In this document: positions 43,139 through 54,336 of the stretch, in pieces
Numbering within the stretch: the first letter of the stretch is position 1
Layout: the number at the start of each line of letters is the position of its first letter
Origin: Acanthosepion pharaonis
Taxonomy: Eukaryota; Mollusca; Cephalopoda; Sepiida; Sepiidae
Assembly: GCA_903632075.3 (NCBI GenBank)
Contig: CAHIKZ030005577.1
Span: 620,001 to 684,000 of the forward strand
Reading direction: 5' to 3'
DNA: 64,000 nucleotides
Translations under genes and position numbers: made by a program
The notes under the pieces: model-generated
The model's input: the letters and a program-made list of their open reading frames with translations, nothing else
Databases searched by the model: none
What the model was told of the DNA's origin: nothing

Positions 43139-44345
43139 GTGGCAGAGTGCAATGGTCATCCTTGAAATATTAATAATTATAGTAATATAGAATTTTGTTT
43201 ATAGACATTTGAAATAAAACGTGTTTTGGGGTTTTTTGCTTTTAGAAAATCCATTTGGCACCTAAAAATAAAAGTAGTTGGTGAAGTTTGTGCCCAAAGA
43301 ATATGTGCTTCGTCAGAATTATTAATATAAAATGTCAAAACAATAGTGTTTATATGAACTATGGAATACCAACTGAGAAGAAGAGACTAGTCATTTAACC
43401 ATGAAGGGGGATAAATCAGTAATCAGGTTGTATTCTAAGTTTACCAACACCCTGGGGTTTTGTCGCTACAACCGCGTTTATTTAAGTGCGTGTTTGTGTG
43501 TGTTTGTTCGAAAACAAACAGTGGAAGTTGAAGTTGACCAGAGAGTTAATTGACAAGCAGTCGAAGTTGATGTGAGATAGGCAGTGAAAGTGAAATATAC
43601 AATTTTGTTTATAGATGAGAAAAGTAGTTGGTGAAGTTTGTGCCCAGAGAATCCGTGCTTCGTCAGAATTATTAATATAAAATGTCGAAACAATAGTGTT
43701 TATGAACTATGGCATGCCAATTGAGAAGAAGAGACTGTTCATTTTATCATGAAGGGGGAGCAGTCAGTAATCAGGTTATATTCTAAGTTTACCAACACCC
43801 TGGGGTTTTGTTGCTACCACCGCATTTATTTAAGTGTGTGTTTGTGCAAAAACAAACAGTGGAAGTTGAAGAAGACCAGAGAGTTAGTTGACAAGCAGTC
43901 GAAGTTGACGAGAGATAGCCAGTGAAAGGGAAAGCGTCCGCTTGCTGCTGTAATAAGGGAGGAAATGAACTCAAGTTATCTGCAATATTGGCGTAATACT
44001 GCTAGTGAACTGCTTATATCCTGATAGTGAAATAATTATGGCAACTACTAAGAACAAAAAGGTTGAACCCGAAAACTACTTCTCTCTTTTCCAAATTATT
44101 TGCAATATTTTTTTTGGGGGGACTTTTTCATATACACTACTTTCTTGTAAAAAAAAGCATTTATTCTTTTTGTACCAATTTCTTCCTTATATACATAATT
44201 TTTTTTCTTTGAACTCGAATCGACTTGTTCATATATGATTTTTTCTCCTTGGCCCAATTCTTGCCCCAACGAACTTGCATGTAGACCAGCTGTATCTTCT
44301 GGGATCTATGATTTGTTAATTGCTCTCCACGTTCAAAAAATCACA
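43139..44345 (+). mobile_element. rearranged 3' LTR
   Basis: Compared with the 896-bp 5' LTR, a central part (5' LTR about 37500-37780) is present twice in tandem (about 43270-43600 and 43601-43900). The first copy is preceded by a 66-bp insert (43203-43270), which itself recurs outside the LTR at 44502-44568. After 43900 the LTR continues collinearly to about 44345 (tgatttgttaattgctctcc is shared), but the last ~120 bp, including the terminal ACA, are missing. Confidence 0.7.
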
Positions 44346-45225
44346 ACGTTACTGGAATGTTTGGTAAGTGATGAAAAAAAAAGTGTGCATCCTTTAAAAT
44401 GTCTTAACAAAAGTTTATACACGGAAATCAATTTTTCTTTTCATACGAATTTAGCTTTAGACTATTATCTTTCAAATAGAATCGAACTTTAAGTCTAAAG
44501 AAGACATTTGAAATAAAATGTGTTTTTTGGGGTTTTTGCTTTTAGAAAATCCATTTGGTACCTAAAAATAAAAAATTTTTTAAATTTCAAATTTAAGTTT
44601 TTTTTTCATTCCAATATTCTGCCAAAAGGAGGTTAAACTCACAGCACATGCATCGTGAAATATGGTAATTTACCACATTTCATGATGCCAGTGGTAATAG
44701 GCTAAAATCCCTGCAAACAAAATGTGCTTTCGGTTTTTTTTTTTTTTTAGAAAATCCATGGCGGTATCTAAATTAATGTCTGTTATTGAGGAAATATAAA
44801 CTGGAAAACAGCATCCTCTATTACAATTATTGAATGAATAGGTTTTATTTTATTTTTGTGGGATTTGTTTCATCTAAAAACGTTTTCAATTTCTCGTTTG
44901 TAGTGTAAGTGTACTTTATAATTACTTTGACAATTTTGTTTTACATCCCTGAAGATGTTATTTCAATTTCAGTAAAAAAAAAAAAAAAAAATTCTGCAAT
45001 ATCAAGTGTGAATTTCGGGAAAATTTGTCTCGAACCTTACCAAAAATAATTCAATAAAATTCAAAATAATTTTTTTTTGTTGTTGTGAGTTGATATTGGC
45101 ATAATTTGATAAAACATGTTATTTTAATTCAGATTGTGTAGAAAAAAAGCTACATTTTTAACTTATTTTTAAATTACTTGAAGTATTTCAGTGGGATTTT
45201 GAAAAATTCACCTATTGCTGTTCGT
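44346..45225. other. AT-rich flank with repeat blocks
   Basis: Includes acatttgaaataaaatgtg (also at 43203) and attatctttcaaata-a-cgaa blocks shared with 48800-48960, so it is part of another repeat family. No coding sequence. Confidence 0.4.
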
Positions 45226-45345
45226 ATTATTATTATTATTATCTTTGATTTCTGGCGTTTACACATTTCTTTCCGGGTCCCGCCCAGGAACCTAAGGTTA
45301 GAAACGGCATCATGACACTTTCCACTGACAAAAAGAAAAAAAAAA

Positions 45346-46485
45346 TTACATAGATAAAACCCTTCGTAAAATGTGGGCTGTACTTGTCAGAACAATTTTT
45401 TTCATCTCCTTGAGGCATGGACTTCCAGGAATCCCTTCAATTAGTCTACTGCAATCTTTTCCAACCAGTCCTAGGGCTCCAACTACAACAGAGATTGTTA
45501 ATGTTCCCATATGCCACATTTTCAAGATTTCTATTTCAAGGTCCTTGTATTTTGACAACTTTTTGACAACTTTTTGACTATCTTCAACGATACATTGCAG
45601 TCAGCAGGGACTGCCATATCAATAAGGAGGCACTTTTTGTTTGTGGTCTTTAATAACAATATCTGGACGGTTGGCTTTGATTGTTCTGTCAGTGTGTATT
45701 GTGTAGTCCCATAGAATTGTAACAGGTCTTATCTCCGTAACTGGGTCTGGGTGGTGTTCATACCATTTTCTTTCAGTTTCCTTCCCGTAGAAGTTGCAGA
45801 TTTTCCAGTGCAGATATTGGCCCACTCTGTCATGATGGGTTTTATCTTCAGTAGGTGCCAATATCGTGCAACCTGATACAAGATGATCAATCGTTTCTGG
45901 ATATTTATCACAGAATCTGCATTTTGTGCTGACACAATATTTTAGTATATGTACTTGATAATTCCTAGTTAGTAAGCATTGGTCCTGTGCAGCAAGGATA
46001 AAACCTTCAGTTTCAGCTTTCAACCCTGCACTACGTAGCCACTGATGGGTACGGGTTTTGTCTACGTCAGCTTGTTTGGTACGGGCAGAGTATTGGCCAT
46101 GAAGCGGTTTATCTTGCCATCGCTTCTGTATCGGGTCGGTTGCATTCGTCTTTGCTGTCTTTTTTAAGTATTTTGCAGTTTCAGCCAGTGTATTGTTCTG
46201 CAGTTGCATCTCTACGCCCATTTGAAACTCCATTTTGAATTTGTTGGCTTCTTTTATTACGGAGTAAAGACGCTTACTACTTTCATGTTCCTTGACGCAT
46301 ACCATCATCCAGTCTTCTGCAGTTTCCAAGTATCTTTGGAGGCCAATTGTTGTAGTTTTGGAGGACAGTTCTAGTTGAACTAATCCTCTGCCTCCTTTGG
46401 ATCTGGGCACATACAGATGATCAACATCAGCTTTGGGATGGTGCATGCGATAGCAAGTGAGAAGCTTTCTCGTTTTGGCGTCCAT
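45346..46485 (-). pseudogene. LINE C-terminal region: zinc knuckle and restriction-like endonuclease
   Basis: From 46485 a 288-residue open part includes CRFCDKYPETIDHLVSGC (C-X2-C...H-X4-C zinc knuckle) and IWDYxIHTDR, then RPDIVIKDHK. A frame break at about 45610 follows, then LLIDMAVPADCNV. PD-(X)n-D/E-containing modules after a CCHC knuckle define the restriction-like endonuclease of R2/R4/NeSL-type LINEs. The end (LSKYKDLEIEILKMWH ... SSTAHILRR-type) is open again at 45346-45558. A duplicated ctttttgacaa causes the shift. Confidence 0.7.
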
Positions 46486-46599
46486 TCGCTTAATTTCAGC
46501 TATGGTCCAGTTAAGGACATTAAAGCTGTATTACACCACAGGGACAGCCAATGTGTTTAAGGCTGATATTCTGTTTTTTGAGTTTAGCTCAGTATTTAG

Positions 46600-47944
46600 T
46601 ACCAGACGTACATGCCCGTAGTACTATTTCCTTATTTTTTACTTCATTTGGGGGTGTTGTATGCCATCTCCTTCGCTAATTCCTAGGTACTTATAAGCTT
46701 CGTCATGCTCCAGTTCCCTAATCTTTGTGACAAAATCTAAATCTATTAAGGGTGTTTCTGTAATTCTACCTTTCTTGAACGTTACTTTTGCATATTTATC
46801 TAATCCGAAGTCCATACCTATATCATCACTGAAGTATTTTACAATATTGAGGAGGCCTCTCAACTCATTGTTGTCTTTGGCAAAGAGTTTGAGATCCTCC
46901 ATGTAGAGTAGGTGATTGAATATTTTCTTATTTATTTTGTAACCATAGCTACCGTTGTTCAGTTCATGTGTAAGAGGGATTAAGGATAAACAAAACAGAT
47001 GGGGTGACAGAGAGTCTCCTTGAAAGATTCCACGTCGGATATTCAGACGGTTGGATATGGCAGTGCCCCCAGTGTGACTAAGGTATAGTTTGGTGTTTCA
47101 CATTCCTATGCTGTGCTTAAGGAAATTTAATACCACAGGGGAGACTTTGTACATTTCCAAAGTCTTAAGGATCCAAGAATGCGGAACACTATCAAAGGCT
47201 TTACGATAATCAATCCACGCTGCACTAAGATTTCTATGTCGTCTCCTGCAATTTCCCAGTATCATTTTATTTATCAGCAGTTGATCTTTGCAGTCATATG
47301 AACCTCTTCTGCATCTCTTCTGTTCCAGGGGAAGAATGCTGTTTGTTTCGAAAAAGGAATAAGTACGGTTCATCAGTACAGACGTGATCAACTTATACGT
47401 TGTGGAGAGACATGTTATCGGCCTATAATTTTTCGGGTCGTCTGTTTCAGTTGTTTTTGGTATGAGGTATGTAATACCTTCAGTAATCCATTCCAGGATT
47501 TTATTGAGATTATTTACAAGCGTTGATAATGTTTTTGCAAGAATTTCATAGGTAGATGAGAGATGATAAAGCCAGAAATTGGGCAACTTGTCATTTCCTG
47601 GTGATTTCAATTTTTGGGATTTCGTTAGAGTTTGCCTAACATCATCTGTAGATATATTTTCCCATTCTTGCAGAGGTGTGTCCAGCATTCATTCGTCTTC
47701 ACGCCGGATCCATTCTGCATTTGGGTTATATTCCTTTGGGCTGCTCCAAATATTTTCCCAAAATGTCTGTACATTATCAATCGATGGTGGCCTTTCGACA
47801 TGTATAGGTATTTTTTCATTTTCCCTGTAAAATTTCTTAAGATCAATTCGGAATATTTTATTTTGGCGATAGAACCTACAACGTTTTTCGTATTGTCTTA
47901 TTCTCTGTGCCTTTAGCTGAAGTTTCTGCTTCAGTATTTCCTTG

Positions 47945-47945
<1 letters not shown>
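46600..47945 (-). pseudogene. LINE reverse transcriptase region
   Basis: Order on the minus strand: KRCRFYRQNKIF (47900), SPGNDKLPNFWLYHL (47600), ITYLIPKT and NYRPITCLSTTYKL (RT blocks 1-2), AWIDYRKAFDSVPHSWI (catalytic block A with its Asp), GDSLSPHLFCLSL (block B, about 47010), and LLYMEDLKLFAKD (46895). The last should be Y-X-D-D; here it is YMED, so one catalytic Asp is changed to Glu. Frames break near 47090, 46900 and 46640. Reverse transcription primes on the cut target in this class. This copy is inactive. Confidence 0.8.
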
Positions 47946-47988
<43 letters not shown>

Positions 47989-47990
47989 AT

Positions 47991-48690
47991 AAAAACATGT
48001 TTGAACAATCGAAAAATGTAAAATTTAGCGCCATTTTCGAGTCTGAACCTTTTTTTAAAGAATTTTATTCTAGCAACTGTTAGTTTATTTTTGGTATGGA
48101 TGTTCAAAAAGGAAATAATCCTGAATTACTGCCTTTGACTACTTTTCCCTATCGTGATATATGACAATTCAATAATTCTTAAATTCAGAATAATTAAAAA
48201 AATTGTATGCAATTAAGTATTTTATAACAACAAACAGGTACGAAAAAAACATAAAAGCAATGTTTAAACTCAAAAGTATCATTTAACTAAAAACAAAAAA
48301 AATACTTCTAAATCTAGTATAAAAATAAAATAATTAATTTTAATGATTTTCATAAAATCATGTAGAATAAAAAAGTATATTCTTACTTAAACTACTGGTT
48401 ATATAAAATTAAAAATAATTTATTTTAAAACTTGAATACAAACATCTTGCTTGATTATTGCACTGCTGGTGTTTCGCATTCTTTAAATTTTATTTTTAAT
48501 TTTTCGCGCGCTTTTTAAGTCATTGGTGTGATTATACAATTTTCATGCAAACTTTTGATTCCACAAGATACATTCTGTAAATAAGCGTTATTTTAATTTA
48601 GTTTTATTAAAAAGTTAACATTACTTTTACAAAATCCAGTTAATTAATCCTTAAATTTACTAAAGGAATTCGAAATATATCCCTAGGATA
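47991..48690. other. unassigned AT-rich stretch
   Basis: No feature recognised. Confidence 0.4.
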
Positions 48691-48779
48691 AATATTGAAC
48701 ATTTAAGAGATTTTTAAATTTGTTGTTTACATTTTTCGTCTATAATGGCGGTTCGATGAGTGACGAGAGAAAGTTCCAA

Positions 48780-49715
48780 TGATTTAAAAATGCCTAAAAA
48801 TTTTATCTTTATACAGAAATTAATTTTTCTTTAAACTCGAATTAGTGTTAGTTAAGTTAACAACATTATCTTTCAAATAAAACCGAAATTTACGTTCAAA
48901 GAAGGCAATTGATTTAAAACGCGTTTTTTAGGAAGTCGTTCGATAACGTTATCTAAATTCAAATTGGCTGCCAGGATTTCTGTTGAGGAGATCACATTTC
49001 AATTTGTCTGAATGCTAATGAAAGTATTAACAATAATATGCGGTAAAAACGAAGTCATTAAGAATAAATTCATTATTAACAATAATAATTAAAAGCATTA
49101 ATAAACATTCCGTCATATTTCTTCGCAATAGTTCCTATGATTTATTTCCCTTGACTTCTGCTCTTCAGGAACAATTTTGGTTCGATTGCAAATGGCGGCT
49201 GTTTTTTAAGTAATTCAAGTACAAACATCGGTTCATTTTCTTTTTTAAAATATCGTTTCTCCTTTTTTTTCTTCTTCTTTTACTAATATTGCATTGTCCT
49301 AATGAAAACAAATTGGATGGAAGCAGTAAGTTCAACGTTCTTTTTATTTACAATGCTTATTTGCAGATCTTTGATCTTGACTGAATCTAAACATTTTCAG
49401 GAATTATGTATATCATCTTTTTTTTTTTTTTTTTTAAAGAAAATGGATTAATCATTTTTCATCTAAAAGAATTTGAATGTTTTTTAATACTTTTTAATTG
49501 ATGTGAATTTCATTTTGTGAATAATTGTAATTTTTTATTTAACATGACATTTGAAGTTATTCACAAAATTGTATACAAAAACAAAATCATGTTATCTCAA
49601 TTATAGTCCCTAATATGGAAGTGTGAGTTTTAGCTGAATGCAGATGATAAAATTTGTTTAGTTCACTAATTATTCTTATGACTATATTTATGGTACAATT
49701 TTATATTTTATTAAT

Positions 49716-49720
<5 letters not shown>
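48780..49720 (+). repeat. interspersed repeat A, copy 3
   Basis: Shares ttgcattgtcctaatgaaaa, ttcccttgacttctgctctt and gttatctcaattatagtccc with the 1.7-2.4 kb copy, in order. Its first part (48800-48990) shares blocks with 44400-44790. Confidence 0.45.

Positions 49721-49756
<36 letters not shown>
49720..49756. repeat. TA microsatellite
   Basis: Alternating TA run ending at ataaggccag. Confidence 0.9.
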
Positions 49757-49758
<2 letters not shown>

Positions 49759-49905
49759 CCAGATTGGGGTTTTCAACCTTAAATGGCAAACCGAGATAGT
49801 GTCTCGATAACACTCAGTATACTTGGACTACTGTGAGTCTATAAGTTGAGCATCAGGAACAGCATCCAGCCTTGTAAAACCTCTTTTAGGCAGGACTCAC
49901 CTTGC
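49757..49905 (+). repeat. SINE-tail-like fragment
   Basis: ggccagattggggttttcaa, cttggactactgtgagtcta and ttttaggcaggactcacc have the style of cephalopod SINE 3' modules and follow directly on a TA microsatellite. No tRNA head is present. Confidence 0.35.
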
Positions 49906-50819
49906 TTTGTTTGAGATTAATCCTTGTCCTGAACAAAAAAACATGGCTATTTATGGGTATTTTTCAGCATGCCCACGTCACTACTGAATATGACACAAGG
50001 TCAAGATTTAGAGTGGGTTCAACAGCAATATCATGGAAAAATTGTCCAAGCCACCTTAACAATTCTTTTGGGGAGGCCACAGACAATAAACCCTCTCGAA
50101 AGGTTTTGTGCTTAATATTTTTGACATTTCCTCAGCATGTACCAGATGCTGTATTATTTAATATGAAGCAGTATATTTTTGAAAAAATATTCAATTTCAG
50201 TTTAGAACAAATTTTTAGTCATGTGACAGAAAAAAAATCAAACAATTTACATTCTGTATATAAAATAATAGAAACTGATTTTTGTCTGTGACATGTTATA
50301 CAGTTCTTGTATACAAACAACCAACTCTAATTAATTTGATATAAAGAAATAATCATAGTAATACATGAAGAATGAAAGCGTAAGATAAATACAGTATTGC
50401 CTTGATTAGGAATTTCTGAATTATGTAAAAATAATTACGAGAGCGTGCTGAAAATTTCTCAACTTGACCAAGAAGTGAATAAACCTAGAGTCACAAAAAT
50501 ATACTTTCTGATCTACATATCCATCCCATAGTTCAACACGCATAGCACATCATTCCTCAAGTTTTGTTAATGTTCCAAAATATATTCTGATGTTTGGTCA
50601 GTGAAATACTATTAAGAATTATAATGGGAACAGAGTTATCTTCCCTTACTTTAGACCCATATATTCTACAAGCCAATCAGAAGTCAGCTTCTGTTGGTGC
50701 CAAAAAGAACATTCTTTACCTCTTCCTCTTTGCTGCTTGTTGCCCTCCCGTAGAAAGGTATTGATTAACTAGGTGCTGTCTTGGTTGATGCCATCTTCGA
50801 CATAGGTGGACTCCTGACA
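49906..50819. other. unassigned stretch
   Basis: An open frame at 49902-50291 (129 codons) starts inside the repeat fragment and has no recognisable domain. Nothing else recognised. Confidence 0.35.
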
Positions 50820-51250
50820 CCACCACCAAGTTTGATCAAACATTACTATATACTCCAGGCTTCCCTTGTCGTCACTATCATAACTCCATTTCATTGATCT
50901 CCTGTTCAACCTGAATCCAACAGAGACATTCTACTCGATCAATCTTCACTATCCACACCAGGCCTCCCTTGTCAATACCATCATGACCTACATTACCATC
51001 ATGACCTACATTAAGCCCCACCAATGCAGCTTACCAAACATTTTGACTTCAACACCTCACCCTTATCAGATGACAACCAGACCCTCAAACACCTCACTGG
51101 TGTCAATTTTAACCCTGAATAAACTTGTACATCAAACCCCACCAATGGCACTCCACTTGGCTTAACTCACCTTCTCCAGGCCTCTCTCTTGATACCAACT
51201 TTGATCCCAACCAACCAATCAACCCAAGAAATCAGTCAACTCCTGGCTCT
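50820..51250. other. strand-asymmetric, G-poor stretch
   Basis: C and T/A dominate with very little G on the plus strand. A motif ccaggc(t/c)tcccttgtc recurs at about 50850, 50960 and, less exactly, 51177, and atcatgacctacatta is directly repeated at 50981-51014. No coding function seen. It may be a diverged minisatellite or part of an LTR. Confidence 0.4.
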
Positions 51251-51721
51251 ACCAACAACACCAAAAATGTATGAATACAAAAACAAATACTTATAGATAT
51301 CTTTTATAAATATCACAGCTTAACATGACCCTGAATAAATTCACATGGAAAACTCCTGATTTATTTTTATGCACAGAGTAACTTTTATGATTTATGCATT
51401 AATTTTCTATAAAGAAAATGTAGGGTTTTAGATAGAACCCTTCACCTAGTGAGCAGATAACTTTGTGAATTAGTACCCTTGGCACAGTCAGGAATAGGAC
51501 AATTGAGATAGTGCCCATGCCAGTTAGAGAATTAGTCTGAACCATATATATATATAGGTAATTTTTTTTCTGGAGGGTTTAAAATTCATTCAAAAAATTC
51601 AGAGGTTGCACTATATTGGAAGTCAGCTTATATACAAGTATATTGGCTAAATGTTGCTTTTTAAGTTGAACTCTTAACAAAACAAGGTTTTTAACTGAAA
51701 ATTAATAAAAAAAAAAAAAAG

Positions 51722-51990
51722 AAGGCATGGTTGAGTAATAGTTAGTGACTCAGATTGAGGAATCAGAGAGCTGTGTCGAATTCCAGTCAAGTTCATTACA
51801 TTCACTTATGTGCTAATACCTTTGTGAAAGGTATGAATCCATCTATTATATCCCAAGCTATGGGTAAAATAACAGGACAGACTGGACTCTGTAGCCTTAG
51901 ATGGCAACCAGTCTAGAAGGAGGAAACTCTAAATTCAAACCACCAGGTCCTGCCTCTTTAGGCAAAGGCTAGAAGATAACTTCAAAAAAA
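51722..51990 (+). mobile_element. tRNA-type SINE
   Basis: Head with ggttgagtaatagttagtga (A-box-like) and gtcgaattccagtcaagttc (B box), body tatgaatccatc...caagctatgggta, and 3' module caggacagactgg...aaccagtctagaagg. Same order as the inverted copy at 15176-15400. Confidence 0.6.
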
Positions 51991-52279
51991 AAATCCAACT
52001 TACAGAGAGGAGGGACTGGGTGACCTTAACATCCCTGGTGTAAAAGGAACCATTATACTATTTTGCCTTGAATGTCTTCATGAACCACAATTGTGAGATA
52101 GAGGGGAGTGCTGATCACAGTGGTACAAAATGCACTAACATTAAAATGAATGAAAAACAAAATAAGATCTTACAATGAGATCCTAATGTTTTTCACATAT
52201 AAAGAGATAAATAATATTGCACGTGTGTTCCATTTATTAAAATCCCACCACTTACAGGTGTAGAACAATCTTATTATCT

Positions 52280-52445
52280 TTTTTTTTTTTAGATAATAAT
52301 GATTTTTACTGATACGTATTCTACTAATTAACCCATAGTTGTGGGTAAAAAGAGGTAGATTCATACCTTTCCCAAGAGTATTTGCACTTAAGCGAATAAT
52401 GAACCCAACTGGAATTGGAACTCAGCTCTCCGATTTCAAATTCTG
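52280..52445 (-). mobile_element. tRNA-type SINE, 5'-truncated
   Basis: Inverted T-rich end, then ctaattaacccatagttgtg, agattcatacctttcccaag and actggaattggaactcagct. No 5S part. Confidence 0.6.
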
Positions 52446-52599
52446 GATTTGAATTTTGACTTTGTTTATCAATATCTTTTATAACTTATAAAGTTTCTTA
52501 TTACTTTATTATTATTCAAACAAAAACAATGATTATAGGAAGAGAAATATTCAGTTGATTTGTCTTTTACAGTTTATCAACCTTTTTCAGGTTATTTAA

Positions 52600-52800
52600 A
52601 GCCAGAACATATTCTGGATTGTAAGAATCATTCTTTTTTTTATGAGTGAATACTGCATTAAAATTTTATTTTTTAGGTTGCTGGATGATATTTTCAGATC
52701 CAAGCCCTATTATTTAACTCTTAGCTGGGGAAGAAGAGGGATTCCCATCTTTCCTAAGGGTATTTGTGTATGAGTGAATGATCCTTGAATTGATTGATTT
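52600..52800 (-). mobile_element. SINE fragment
   Basis: ttatttaactcttagctggg and cccatctttcctaagggtat match the SINE body; the head is missing. Confidence 0.5.
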
Positions 52801-52844
52801 TTATTTTTTATGGCTTTTTCAACCTTTTTTTGGGTTATTTAAAG

Positions 52845-53170
52845 CCAGAAAATATTTTTAGATTGTAAGAAGTTTTGGAGATAATAATGATTTAGTAATA
52901 CAAGTCTTACTAATTAACCCATAGCTGGGGGTGGGGAGATGAGGTGGATTCATACCTTTTCCCCAAGAGTATTTGTGTGTAAGTGAATATAACAGACCCA
53001 ACTGGAATTGGAACTTGGCTCTCTGATTTTCAATTCTGAGCTGTTATCCATTACACCACCCACACATTGAAGTTTACAGGCCCTGGTATTTCTACGCAGT
53101 CACCCATCTAGGCACTTAGCAGGCTCTACATTGATTGATTTTGACACCAAATCATGACTATGATCTTTTC
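52845..53170 (-). mobile_element. 5S-tRNA SINE, copy 4
   Basis: Inverted. 5S-like part at 53080-53170 (ctggtatttctacgcagtca, cccatctaggcacttagcag), tRNA-like part (gagctgttatccattacacc, whose complement is the tRNA-Arg-like A box), then the SINE body and T-rich end. Same junction order as copies 1 and 3. Confidence 0.75.
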
Positions 53171-53859
53171 TGCAAACTTCTGGGTTTCAAAGTTGTTTGT
53201 TTTCTGAATCAGAGCAGTATAACCATGTCCCATCAGCAGTGAGACCAAAATTGTCACCAGATCACATAAAATATTACAAAATCAATTTGAAGGTGTCAAC
53301 TTGATATCATCTTTAGTTGGCATTCAAATATTTTGGTATCCTTCTACATGACATCTACCAACCACGCCACACAATCAGATGTGGCACAAGTCTGAATTCA
53401 ACATGGGGTATCTGAGCCTGTAGGCTCAGCCAAAAATTCCCTGTAGACCCCGTATATAATGGGGTCAGATAGCTGTTTCCCAAGATGAGACTCTGTTCTT
53501 CGACACAGCCTCATCTGGGGATCTTCACTGCCCAAAGACAGAGAGTTTGACCAGTACATCTGGAGACGAATCTCCAGTTGCAGACCAATTGGCATCCATC
53601 TGCATACTCAAATGGCCTGGAAATATAGACCAAAAGTGTTTCCTGGATATCTCTAGTGTCTTTGTAATTCCTTTGGCCAAGAGTTGTCACTCAAACAACC
53701 TCTGATCATTTTAAATTAAATTTGCTTTATTAAAGTGCATATATACAACTTTATTCATAAGTTATTATTTTGAAACAATACAAGAATCAAACAATGCTGT
53801 GATGGATTGTGACTTGTTTATATAATAATGGCACAGGTATAATAATAATAATAATAGCT
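53171..53859. other. unassigned stretch, possible repeat at 53395-53640
   Basis: 53395-53640 is GC-richer (agcctgtaggctcagcc, tcgacacagcctcatctggg) and may be an interspersed repeat, but I do not recognise it. Confidence 0.3.
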
Positions 53860-53864
53860 GGCTA

Positions 53865-54336
53865 CTCATATTCGATGATACCCATCTATTAGGGTGGCTA
53901 GTCAGTCCCTATTGCAGACTTTTGCTCAGGCACATTTGTGTTCAACACCCACAGAGCCAACCTGTGGTTTATACTGCAACTATGCTGAGCAGACCTTAGT
54001 TACAGTTTCTGAGAGATAGTAATATGTAGAATGATCAACAATCTGAACAACACCAGCACACTCAAACCCTCGGTCATGATGACTTGTGACTTCATGCTAG
54101 CACAGCTATTGATGGCCCTCATGCATTCCATCTACTCAATTTTACTCACAGGGCTTGGGTCAACCTGTGGTATGGTTTTCAGGCACTTTCCAAAGGTGCT
54201 GCACACTGGGATCATCACTCTACAGACCGATAACATCAGGACGTCTCCTACCTGACAAATTGACCATGGTGAGATTTGAACCTGGGTTTCATGGTCTGAA
54301 AGTGAATGTTCTAACCACTCGGCCATGCACCCATTA
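53865..54336 (-). mobile_element. tRNA-derived SINE with intact promoter boxes
   Basis: The minus strand starts GGGTGCATGGCCGAGTGGTT at 54333, with a perfect A box (TGGCCGAGTGGTTAG), and has GGTTCAAATCTCACC as a perfect B box about 45 nt later. The long body has no 5S or U2 segment and ends in an ATT-rich tail (aataataataataat on the plus strand at about 53839). The head resembles a class II (Ser/Leu-type) tRNA and differs from the tRNA-Arg-like heads elsewhere in the window. Confidence 0.75.

Larger units (their letters stand above)
45226..47990 (-). mobile_element. R4/Dong-like LINE between TAA microsatellites
   Basis: A 5'-truncated non-LTR element on the minus strand. Its 3' end (45226-45245) and its 5' break point (47946-47990) both abut (ATT)n, i.e. 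(TAA)n on the element strand. That is the target reported for Dong-type elements of the R4 clade, which use a restriction-like endonuclease rather than an APE one. The N-terminal DNA-binding part is absent. Confidence 0.7.

Noticed and set aside
49902..50291. 129-codon open frame
   Set aside because: It starts inside a repeat fragment and has no domain, signal peptide or homolog that I recognise.
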